From Luteimonas aestuarii (GTDB lineage: Bacteria; Pseudomonadota; Gammaproteobacteria; Xanthomonadales; Xanthomonadaceae), in assembly GCF_004357985.1 (NCBI RefSeq), contig NZ_SMTF01000006.1:62001-126000 (forward strand): a stretch of DNA of 64,000 bases. Reading direction: 5' to 3'. Every line of letters starts with the position of its first letter. The first letter of the stretch is position 1. A program made the translations under genes and the position numbers. Under the pieces are notes generated by a model, which worked only from the letters and a program-made list of their open reading frames with translations, had not been told where the DNA came from and ran no database searches. Shown here one piece after another: positions 17,701-24,548 of the stretch.

Positions 17701-17896
17701 CTACACGATCATTCCGAAGACCAGGAACAACTTCATGGGCCTGGAGTTCTACTTCACCGCGAACAACGTGTTCAACCAGAACCGCCACACCGTCTACTCG
17801 AACGGTCCGGTCGGCCTGGCCGAGAAAGGCCACCACAGCCAGATCTACATCACCAGTGGACGGCGCGCGTCGATCGGCTTTCGCGGACGTTTCTGA
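14738..17896 (+). CDS. TonB-dependent receptor (Xanthomonas/Caulobacter type)
   Basis: A 1052-residue outer-membrane receptor. It has a signal peptide (KTALCSAVAVALCVTSQAFA), a carboxypeptidase-regulatory-like beta domain (GRVLDPATGEYLRNARVMI...), a plug domain (ISLRGLPAKYTGVTLNGVSLPG) and a long barrel ending in GRF with the terminal phenylalanine needed for BAM assembly. The start was set at the signal peptide (14738). The PhoD phosphatase and a metallo-beta-lactamase-fold hydrolase follow on the same strand, so a phosphate ester or phospholipid-derived nutrient is a fair guess at the ligand. The ligand itself cannot be read from sequence. Confidence 0.9.
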   Translation: MSILKKTALCSAVAVALCVTSQAFAYEQAQTPARAADNQAAGTGAILGRVLDPATGEYLRNARVMIDGRQAALSGERGEFRINGVAAGVHALTVEFTGFGSLQRDIHVRAGETAEPVFELFSTAGPAGDTASLDTVQVVGAREGDARAIMEQRASMNITNTLSADSFGDIGDGNPGEFLKYMPGVDFDVVADDAPRNISLRGLPAKYTGVTLNGVSLPGIDANSSSSRTFSFEQSALSGVDSISINKTTSADMDANAPAGTIDIRTKRAFDARGRRIVVSAGGTTHAGLWDSRQTGWMEGGYDRKWLPASSISYADAFFDNRLGIAAGISSITNLVEQVQINSGRNYVATATSPYPYAVTSIAATGYDREYNRRVASLSTDFKATDALILSLNASVSRGDIDPSTIVPTFTNGRATAANPHEGDPSLDWTTRFPETTNTLTNAQTYTYKVGYSRNFVPSFEWNTENFKLTGNLFSASSNSRYDSPKKGMVSNLLNTMSTRGNYSASRSDWMRQDWQIQQVSGMDWSNPDAWSLGSYSGALGASTRPSIRTTPGSSAELDYRGGSLDFEFYQDIGDVPVTWKTGLKATRADYEFGNDSDANIYTYNGPLTNAEFLRAVQSANQWHSGESGMTISTLSGGDLYVYSLRKIYEMMQANPEQWLRSETPAQWYNANVANVNKIDERITSLYFMGTAEFTDKLTGRAGVRWERTKAIGYDFDPLSPEDVRAAGYEVAAATGRATTVEGLEYQYLTNPRRETEGSYDDFFPSASLKYRITPSLDVHAGYSKTIMRPEVGDLAGVWSIAYGDDGNVLTAPNVNLKPEYSDNFSIRATQYFEPVGLVAFGLFHNRIRDLIATTTMSPEEFGYDGDEPVDLVNTTINSADDITVNGYEFELNHAMDYLPGALGGLTIRAAYTHVNPSQKLPRVAQQVANLGFAWRYGRARLNLNTVWSDEKDRGPTANVTVDNGNGRYVINQEQPFDDYLEVNLSGGYTIIPKTRNNFMGLEFYFTANNVFNQNRHTVYSNGPVGLAEKGHHSQIYITSGRRASIGFRGRF

Positions 17897-17973
17897 CCGC
17901 CTGAACACATCGCGCTGACGCGTCGCATGGCGTCACCCGACATTTCGCTCCAGCAACACAGGTGATCCACACG

Positions 17974-19569
17974 ATGGGATACCCCAGGTTCGACCGCCGC
18001 AAGTTCCTGCTGGGCGCCAGCGGCATGGCCCTGTTCGCCGGGCTCGGCCCCGCCGGGAGGCTGTGGGCCACGCCCAGGTTCAACGCGTATCCGTTCTCGC
18101 TGGGCGTGGCGTCCGGCGATCCCTGGCCGGACGGCTTCGTGATCTGGACCCGGCTCGCGCCGGAGCCGCTGGCCGAAAACGGCGGCATGCCGATGCTGGC
18201 GGTGCCGGTACGCTGGGAGGTCGCCGAGGACGAGCGGTTCGGCGGGGTGGTCCGCCGCGGCGAAGCCATCGCCCGGCCCGAGCTGGGCCACAGCGTGCAT
18301 GTGGAAGTGGACGGACTGCGGCCGCATCGTCCGTACTGGTACCGCTTCTACGTCGAACGCCAGGCACCCAGCCCCACCGGCAAGGTGCGGACCGCACCGC
18401 AGACCGGCGTCGCGGTGGATCGCGTGCGCATCGGCGTGGCCGGCTGCCAGCACTGGGAAGCCGGCAGCTATACGGCCTACCGCCATCTGAGCCAGGAGCC
18501 GGAACTGGATGCGATCTTCCACTACGGCGATTACATCTACGAGGGCGCGGGCAAACCCGGGAAGTCCATCATCGACGCGGCCGGCAACGAGATCGCTCGG
18601 CAGCATGCCGGCGGCGAGATCTACACGCTGGACCAGTACCGCCGCCGCTACGCGCAGTACAAGTCCGACCACGACCTGCAGGCCGCGCACGCCGCTGCCG
18701 CGTTCCTGTCGACCTGGGACGACCACGAGATCGACAACAACTGGGCCGGCAGCCACGACCAGGACGGCACGCCGCCCGAGGTGTTCGCGCTGCGCCGCCA
18801 CGTCGCCATGCAGGCCTGGTATGAAAACATGCCGGTGCGCCGCGCGCAGTTTCCTCGCGTCGACGGCCTGACGATGCATCGCCGCCTGGATTACGGCGGC
18901 CTGTTGCGCGTGCACCTGATGGACACCCGCCAGTACCGGACCAAACAGCGCTGCGACGCGTCGCTGCTCGAGCGCATGCGTCCATGCCGTCCGCAGGACG
19001 ACGCTGGCGAGGAACAGATCATCGGTACCGCGCAGGCGCAGTGGCTGGCGCAGGGACTGGAAAGCGACGCCCGCTGGCACCTGCTGGCGCAGCAGGTGAT
19101 GATGATGCCGTACGCGTATCCGCCAAGCCGCGCGGCGGGGCCGGTCAATACCGACTCGTGGAGCGGTTACCCACGGGCGCGCCAGCGCGTGCTCGACCTG
19201 ATGCGGCAGCGCGCCCATGGCAACGTGATCGTCGCGACCGGTGACGTGCACAAGCACCATGCCGGCGTCATTCCTTCGAACCCGGCGGACCTGCTCAGCA
19301 CACCCGTCGCGACCGAGTACGTCACCACGTCGATCTCGTCCGGCGGCGATGGCGAAGACATGCCGCCGACGTGGGCGAACGTGTTGTCCGACAACCCGCA
19401 CACCAAGCTGCTGAACGACAAGCGCGGCTACCAGGTGTTCGAGGTCGGCCCGAGGGCGTGGCGCACCGACGTGGTGGCCGTCGACCGCGTTTCCGTCACG
19501 GGGGGCGAGAAGAGGGTCATCGCAAGGTTGGTCACCGAGCACGGCAAGCCGGGCGTCGAGCACGCATGA
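17974..19569 (+). CDS. Alkaline phosphatase PhoD family protein (Tat-exported)
   Basis: A 531-residue protein. The leader FDRRKFLLGASGM is a twin-arginine signal, so it folds in the cytoplasm and is exported. The mature enzyme has an N-terminal fibronectin-like part (GVASGDPWPDGFVIWTRL) and a PhoD phosphatase/phosphodiesterase domain with HYGDYIYEG, STWDDHEIDNNW and ATGDVHKHH as metal and active-site motifs. ATG 17974 is preferred to GTG 17962 because AGGTGA sits 8 bases before it. It lies 77 bases after the TonB receptor and its stop overlaps the next start (ATGA). Confidence 0.9.
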   Translation: MGYPRFDRRKFLLGASGMALFAGLGPAGRLWATPRFNAYPFSLGVASGDPWPDGFVIWTRLAPEPLAENGGMPMLAVPVRWEVAEDERFGGVVRRGEAIARPELGHSVHVEVDGLRPHRPYWYRFYVERQAPSPTGKVRTAPQTGVAVDRVRIGVAGCQHWEAGSYTAYRHLSQEPELDAIFHYGDYIYEGAGKPGKSIIDAAGNEIARQHAGGEIYTLDQYRRRYAQYKSDHDLQAAHAAAAFLSTWDDHEIDNNWAGSHDQDGTPPEVFALRRHVAMQAWYENMPVRRAQFPRVDGLTMHRRLDYGGLLRVHLMDTRQYRTKQRCDASLLERMRPCRPQDDAGEEQIIGTAQAQWLAQGLESDARWHLLAQQVMMMPYAYPPSRAAGPVNTDSWSGYPRARQRVLDLMRQRAHGNVIVATGDVHKHHAGVIPSNPADLLSTPVATEYVTTSISSGGDGEDMPPTWANVLSDNPHTKLLNDKRGYQVFEVGPRAWRTDVVAVDRVSVTGGEKRVIARLVTEHGKPGVEHA

Positions 19570-20882
19570 AATCCAGGCCTGACGGAGTGGAATGCGTGCG
19601 CAAGGCTGCGCTGGTCCTGGCGATGCTGGTACCCGTCGTCGTTCCCGTCCATGCGCTGGCGGGAGACGGGGTGGAGGAGTCGGCGGCGACGATCGCCCAT
19701 GAAGTGGGAAAGCCGCTGCGCGCATGGTCCGAGGGGGAACTGGACATCCACCACATCAACACCGGTCGCGGCGAGGCGCAATTGCTGATCCTGCCCGACG
19801 GCACCAGCGTGCTGGTGGACGCCAGCGGCAAGACCGTGGAACACCCACCGTTCTCGCTGCCGAGCAAGCCCGATGCCTCGCGCCCGCCGGGCGAATGGGT
19901 GGCGCGCTATGCCATGCGCGCGCTGCCGGAAGGCGCGAGGGCCATCGACTATGCGCTGGTCTCGCATTTCCACGGCGACCACATGGGCGCCATCGCCGCC
20001 GATTCGCCGCGCACGACGCTCGGCGGCGACTACCGGCTCAGCGGCTTCACCCAGGTCGCCGAACTGGTGCCGATCGCCAGGCTGATCGACCGCGGCTGGC
20101 CCGGCTACGACTATCCGGAACCGATCGACAACCCGACGGTGAACAACTACCGCAGGTTCATCGACTGGCAGATCAGAAACCGTGGACTGGAAATGGAAAG
20201 GTTCCAGCCCGGCCGCAACGACCAGGTCAGGCTGCTGCACCGGCCGGAAGCCTATCCGCAATTCGAACTCCGGAACCTGTATGCCAATGGCGTCGTCTGG
20301 ACCGGCGAGGGCAACGGAACGCGCAATCTCTTCCCGCCGCTGGAGAGCCTCGCGCGCGCGGATCATCCGACCGAGAACAAGCTCAGCCTGGCCTTCCGCA
20401 TCAGCTACGGAGCGTTCGGCTACTTCTCCGGTGGCGACCTGTCGTCCATCGACGAGGAAACGGCGTCCGATCCACCTCCATGGAAGGACGTCGAGCCACC
20501 GGTGGCCCTGGCCAGCGGCCCGGTCGACGTGCTCAAGGCCAACCACCACGGCAGCTGGGACGCCAACGGCATTCCCTTCCTGGCGGCGCTGCGCCCGCGG
20601 GTCATCGTGGTCGCCTCGCGCGCCGAAGGCCATCCGGCGGCCAATACGTACCGGCGCATGACCTCCCGGGACGTCTGGCCGGGCGAGCGGGACATCTTCA
20701 TCACCAACGTCTCGCCCGCGACCTTCGCGACCACGTACGGCGTCGAGAACGCCGCAAGCACGCAGGGTCATGTGGTCGTTCGCGTCGAGAAAGGCGGCGC
20801 GACGTATCGCGTGTTCGTGCTTGACGACGACAGCGAGGCAATGACGGTGAAGGCGGTATTCGGCCCCTATGCTTCGAACTGA
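19566..20882 (+). CDS. Exported metallo-beta-lactamase-fold hydrolase (ComEC-like)
   Basis: A 438-residue protein with a signal peptide (VLAMLVPVVVPVHALA). The metal-binding motif HFHGDH (134-139) and the later ANHHGSWD and GGDLSS fit the metallo-beta-lactamase fold as used in ComEC-type and phosphodiesterase proteins. Its ATG overlaps the stop of the PhoD gene, so the two are coupled. With PhoD and the receptor it suggests outer-envelope uptake and breakdown of phosphorus compounds or nucleic acid; that is inference from context. Confidence 0.82.
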   Translation: MKSRPDGVECVRKAALVLAMLVPVVVPVHALAGDGVEESAATIAHEVGKPLRAWSEGELDIHHINTGRGEAQLLILPDGTSVLVDASGKTVEHPPFSLPSKPDASRPPGEWVARYAMRALPEGARAIDYALVSHFHGDHMGAIAADSPRTTLGGDYRLSGFTQVAELVPIARLIDRGWPGYDYPEPIDNPTVNNYRRFIDWQIRNRGLEMERFQPGRNDQVRLLHRPEAYPQFELRNLYANGVVWTGEGNGTRNLFPPLESLARADHPTENKLSLAFRISYGAFGYFSGGDLSSIDEETASDPPPWKDVEPPVALASGPVDVLKANHHGSWDANGIPFLAALRPRVIVVASRAEGHPAANTYRRMTSRDVWPGERDIFITNVSPATFATTYGVENAASTQGHVVVRVEKGGATYRVFVLDDDSEAMTVKAVFGPYASN

Positions 20883-21075
20883 TTCCGGGGCCGTGGTTGC
20901 CGGGCACGCCTTGCCGGGATTCACCGGGGTCCGATACCCCCTGCCGGATGTCCGGCAACGCACCAACGGCGCGGATCCTTTGCTTCTCCGCCATTCGCGT
21001 TGAAGGCGCGGTGTCGTTGCGCTGCGGATACGCGCCGGAAGATCGGTTCGCACACGCGCATGCATGCCGTCCCTG

Positions 21076-21324
21076 TCACGCCCCAGCCGCAGGCCGCGCG
21101 TCGATCCCCAATGTCGGTGCAAGGATGCGCATCGCGGTGTCGTCGCTCGACGCGGTCATCCAGCCGGCCACGTGTTCGGTGCCGGTGTCCCAGGTCCACA
21201 GGGTGTAGCCGTCGAGGCGCAGCTGGTCGTGCGCGGTCTCCAGCAGTTCGTCGGTGCTGGTGCGCGCGAGGAAGGCGTCGTCGGTGGGTCTTCCACGCCC
21301 CAGTCGATGTCGAGGTTGTAGCGC
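21076..21324 (-). pseudogene. Truncated, frameshifted duplicate of the DUF6630 gene
   Basis: Encodes the C-terminal part of the DUF6630 protein at 23825-24373 (LARTSTDELLETAHDQLRLD, then TGTEHVAGWMTASSDD) almost unchanged. It has no N-terminal half, and one G is missing at 21286-21288 (GGG where the full gene has GGGG), which breaks the frame near the junction. The last residues differ because the DNA diverges outside the repeat. Not expected to be functional. Confidence 0.75.
21087..21324. repeat. Direct repeat, left copy (238 bp)
   Basis: Matches 23833-24071 in the same orientation with two differences seen: T for C in AATGTCGG and one G missing. Identity stops abruptly at both ends. The two copies enclose the effector/immunity gene pair. 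Confidence 0.85.
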
Positions 21325-21414
21325 CATCAGGGTGGAGACGAGGTGTTCCGGAGAGGGAGCTACGAGGCAAACACTCAACCTGTGCTGGACTTCCTCATCC
21401 GCCCGTCGATCTGC

Positions 21415-23037
21415 TCAGCCTCTTTCAAACTCTCCGATCTGACGTTGATCAGCACGCGGTTGCTGAACTTCCCGTTCTCCGGCCTGTTGCCGTGCCAACA
21501 GCTGTTCTCCGCGATGGATGAACGCAACGCCCTGGGGAGACTGCGCGAATTCCTGTGCGATGCGACTGGCCCCCGCCTCGTCACCCGCGGTTACCGCGGC
21601 GAGCATGCGGTTGAGGTACGGGTTTTCGAACGGGGTCGCTGGTGCGGCTACCAATTCTCGGTGCTCCGGCGCAGCACCTGGGCTCTGGCGCGAAAGGATT
21701 CCGGCATCGCGGGTCTCCCCGCCATACCCCGGCCCCTCGGGTGGGTGCGGCGCAACTACGAAATCCCTATCGCGTTCGTCCATGGCATGGTGGACATCGC
21801 CAGGAGTCGTCGTCACGTCGGCACGCAGCGCTGGCACGCTGGGATCGACACGCAGCAACGTCGCGCGCCGCCCGTCCTCGTTGATCATCAATTCTGTCGT
21901 ACCGTCGTCATTGCGCACACGCGTCAAGTTGTCCGGATCGATACGGCGCCATTGCCCGCCGATGAAAGCTTGGCCCTGACCATTGCGGTTCCAGTGCACG
22001 AAATCGTCGCCAGAGACGTAGAAGCCGGCCTGCCGGCTGCCATTCGCTTGCGCCTGCGGATTGCCTTCCGCCATTGTTGCCCCCTGATCGAGCGAAGCGA
22101 TGAACCGGCGCGAGGCCTCGGGCGTCAGGAACAGCGAACGTACCGTGTCGTACTCGAAACCGAGATCAGGATTGCGCGCATTGGGCTGGTGAGCGGCAAC
22201 CGGCCCGACGAGAGGATCGGCGGCCACGTTGGCCCATGCCCTCGACAAAGGGTTGTCCGCATCGGCGCCGCGCAACGCATTGAGGACTGCAATGCCTCGC
22301 AATGTATTGTCCGCGCCGCTCTGCAGATAATCCGGATTGCCATTGGGTTGGTTGGGCAGCAGGCCGTCGATGGCTGTCTTCACAGCAGCGGACGATGTCA
22401 GCGCTCCCGCTTCGACGCGGTCCAGCAGGCCCGGCCAGCGAGCCTGGCCGGCCTGGTTCTGCAGCTTCATGAACATGCCTGCCAGTTCCGCCTGCTCGTC
22501 GCCCGTGGCGTTGCGATAAAGGTTCGTGCGTAACAGGCGTTCCAGCGCCGTGTCCCGATTGCCCACGATGTCATCAGCCGCGGTCACGCCATCAACGTGC
22601 GCGGTGTCCAGCCCATGCACGAACGTCCGCCCATCGTCGGATTCCAGGAACCGGTTGATGCCCGAGCGGTCGACGTCGACCGCGTTGGCCGCGCGCATCT
22701 CGCGCCCGGTGCGTTGCAGGGATGCCAGCACGGCCTCGTAATCGTCCTGCCCGAGTTCGAGCGCGGCCCGATCCGGTTGTGTCGCCGCCCAGCTCTGGTA
22801 GCGATCCAGCAGGTCGCCGGCCACCTCCGCATGCTGTCCCAGATCGACCTGCATCGTGCCGAACGAGTAGCCGCTGTTGGCCACCGGCTGCATTCGCCCG
22901 CCTGGCCCGACATTGCCGGCGAAGCTCAGGCGGTAGGCAACATCGCGACCTGCGATGCTGCCTTCCGAGGTCACGCCCACGGCGAAGTAGGCGGCCGCCC
23001 GCAACTCGTTTTCAGTCAGAGGATTCGGGTTTGTCAT
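21415..23037 (-). CDS. Candidate antibacterial effector with lysozyme-like N-terminal domain
   Basis: A 540-residue protein without a signal peptide. The N-terminus (AAAYFAVGVTSEGSIAGRDVA, then NSGYSFGTMQVDLGQH) resembles the lysozyme-like peptidoglycan hydrolase domain of Xanthomonadales type IV secretion (X-Tfe) effectors, with the glutamate of TSEGS a candidate catalytic residue. The middle (SGDDFVHWNRNGQGQAFIGG) is a separate module. The C-terminus (FENPYLNRMLAAV...HRGEQLLARQQAGEREVQQ) is Q- and R-rich like the tails of such effectors, but the classic XVIPCD secretion domain is not clearly recognisable. A ribosome binding site (AGGG) lies inside the overlapping lipoprotein gene. Secretion route and activity are inference. 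Confidence 0.6.
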   Translation of the reverse strand: MTNPNPLTENELRAAAYFAVGVTSEGSIAGRDVAYRLSFAGNVGPGGRMQPVANSGYSFGTMQVDLGQHAEVAGDLLDRYQSWAATQPDRAALELGQDDYEAVLASLQRTGREMRAANAVDVDRSGINRFLESDDGRTFVHGLDTAHVDGVTAADDIVGNRDTALERLLRTNLYRNATGDEQAELAGMFMKLQNQAGQARWPGLLDRVEAGALTSSAAVKTAIDGLLPNQPNGNPDYLQSGADNTLRGIAVLNALRGADADNPLSRAWANVAADPLVGPVAAHQPNARNPDLGFEYDTVRSLFLTPEASRRFIASLDQGATMAEGNPQAQANGSRQAGFYVSGDDFVHWNRNGQGQAFIGGQWRRIDPDNLTRVRNDDGTTELMINEDGRRATLLRVDPSVPALRADVTTTPGDVHHAMDERDRDFVVAPHPPEGPGYGGETRDAGILSRQSPGAAPEHRELVAAPATPFENPYLNRMLAAVTAGDEAGASRIAQEFAQSPQGVAFIHRGEQLLARQQAGEREVQQPRADQRQIGEFERG

Positions 23038-23623
23038 GATTCATTTCCCTATGAGTCATCCACGATGGAGCGTCCGACAGGCAGTCCTGCACCCAAGGCT
23101 CCATCTGCAATGCTTCCCACTCGCCTTGCAACGTTCGGGCGGCCTGGTAATCGGCGAAACATGCGCCATCTGCGCCCACCAGATCGCCAAGCTTGCCGTC
23201 GCAAAGCAGCAGCGGCTTGTCGATGCTTTGCCACCCGTCGCTGCATTCCGTGTCGGTTTCGGCACCCGGACGCCCGCACACTTGCGTGCGACGCGCTTCC
23301 GTAGGGGAGGTCGCATGCGCGACGACCCTGCCGTCGTACGCCTTTCCAGATGCGAGGTAGGACCAGGTTCCACAGATACGGTCGCCACGCTGTGCCAGCA
23401 GGTAACGACTGCATTCTTCTGGCGAGGACGCGCCATCGCATGATTGCCAGGCACCCGCGAACGGATCGCCAGGCGACGTCTCCCCGGACCCTTGCTGCTG
23501 CGCGAATGGTGTTGAAGGTGCCGCATCGTCCACCGCAACCGACACCCCCCCGTTACCGGTCCCGGGACCCGGCCCCGCGCACGCCGCAAGGCCCAACAAC
23601 ACCATCGTTCCCAGAGCACGCAT
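23012..23623 (-). CDS. Lipoprotein, candidate immunity protein
   Basis: A 203-residue lipoprotein behind a strong AGGAGGGA site. The signal peptide ends in a lipobox (GLAAC, C15), and the mature protein is rich in cysteine, several in short pairs (SCDGASSPEEC, DRICG, LLCDGKLG, DGACF). Its 3' end overlaps the start of the effector gene by 26 bases. A periplasm-facing lipoprotein directly upstream of and overlapping a lysozyme-like effector is the usual layout of X-Tfi immunity proteins, which block the effector in the producing cell. Immunity function is inference from this layout. Confidence 0.6.
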   Translation of the reverse strand: MRALGTMVLLGLAACAGPGPGTGNGGVSVAVDDAAPSTPFAQQQGSGETSPGDPFAGAWQSCDGASSPEECSRYLLAQRGDRICGTWSYLASGKAYDGRVVAHATSPTEARRTQVCGRPGAETDTECSDGWQSIDKPLLLCDGKLGDLVGADGACFADYQAARTLQGEWEALQMEPWVQDCLSDAPSWMTHREMNHDKPESSD

Positions 23624-23824
23624 CCAGAATCCCTCCTGAAGAGGGCTCTACCCTACGCGTGGATCAGTTTGTCGACAATTGATGGGGCATCGGGGGCGGG
23701 ACCAGGGGTCAGACTCGGTTTTTTCCCCGCGTACCGGGCAACGCCACGAGCTCCTGTTTGGATGCCATGGATCCCGGTCGCGAGAGACGGAACAACACAC
23801 GCGTGCAGCTTTCGGCGGCTTGTC

Positions 23825-24373
23825 TCACATCCCCGCAGGCCGCGCGTCGATCCCCAATGCCGGTGCAAGGATGCGCATCGCGGTGTCGTCGCTCGACGCG
23901 GTCATCCAGCCGGCCACGTGTTCGGTGCCGGTGTCCCAGGTCCACAGGGTGTAGCCGTCGAGGCGCAGCTGGTCGTGCGCGGTCTCCAGCAGTTCGTCGG
24001 TGCTGGTGCGCGCGAGGAAGGCGTCGTCGGTGGGGTCTTCCACGCCCCAGTCGATGTCGAGGTTGTAGCGCGCGGCCAGTTCGGTGAGGGCGTCGACCAG
24101 GGTGCCGGTCGCGGTCTCTTCGACGTGGAAGCCGGACTTCCAGTCGATCACGTCTTTCAGCAGCCACGCCGCTTCGATGTCGTCGGCATCGGCGCCGGCC
24201 AGGGCGTCCTGGAACGCGGCGAACTGCTGCAGTGCGGCGTCTTCGTCGCCGGGGTTGATGACCAGCAGCAGCTGCCAGACCAGGGCTTCGGCGCTGACCT
24301 CGTCGTCGATCTCCGTGCCGTCGGCGTCATCGGCGTAGTTGTTGTCCGGATCGAATTCGTCGGGGAGCGTCAT
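23825..24373 (-). CDS. DUF6630 family protein (intact copy)
   Basis: A 182-residue acidic protein (DEFDPDNNYADDADGTEIDDE at the N-terminus) with a conserved C-terminal half (LARTSTDELLETAHDQLRLD, then DTGTEHVAGWM). It matches the pattern of DUF6630, which has no established function. Its 3' end is part of the 239-bp direct repeat, so the last third of the gene exists twice in the window. It is divergent from the S9 peptidase gene. Confidence 0.72.
   Translation of the reverse strand: MTLPDEFDPDNNYADDADGTEIDDEVSAEALVWQLLLVINPGDEDAALQQFAAFQDALAGADADDIEAAWLLKDVIDWKSGFHVEETATGTLVDALTELAARYNLDIDWGVEDPTDDAFLARTSTDELLETAHDQLRLDGYTLWTWDTGTEHVAGWMTASSDDTAMRILAPALGIDARPAGM
23833..24071. repeat. Direct repeat, right copy (239 bp)
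   Basis: The 3' end of the intact DUF6630 gene, matching 21087-21324. The two copies are about 2.75 kb apart and in the same orientation. Confidence 0.85.
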
Positions 24374-24548
24374 CGCGGGCGTACCGGCGGGGTTGCTGGG
24401 GCGTCAGTGTGCCGGAAGCAGGCCCGCGTGGTCAGCGGGGTGCCGTTGGCAACGCCATGCCTCCGGTCCGCGTGTCAGGCTTGCCGTGGTTTCTCCGTTG
24501 GATGCAGAGACCCGGCCCCTGCGTGCCGCCCTGTTCCGGAGATATCCG

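Noticed and set aside
14762-17908. Long open frame opposite the TonB receptor
   Set aside because: GC-rich genes leave long open frames on the other strand. The translation has no family signature, while the receptor strand is plainly coding.
21415-23037. Phage endolysin as alternative for the lysozyme-like protein
   Set aside because: No holin, no phage genes around it, and a lipoprotein partner overlaps it instead.
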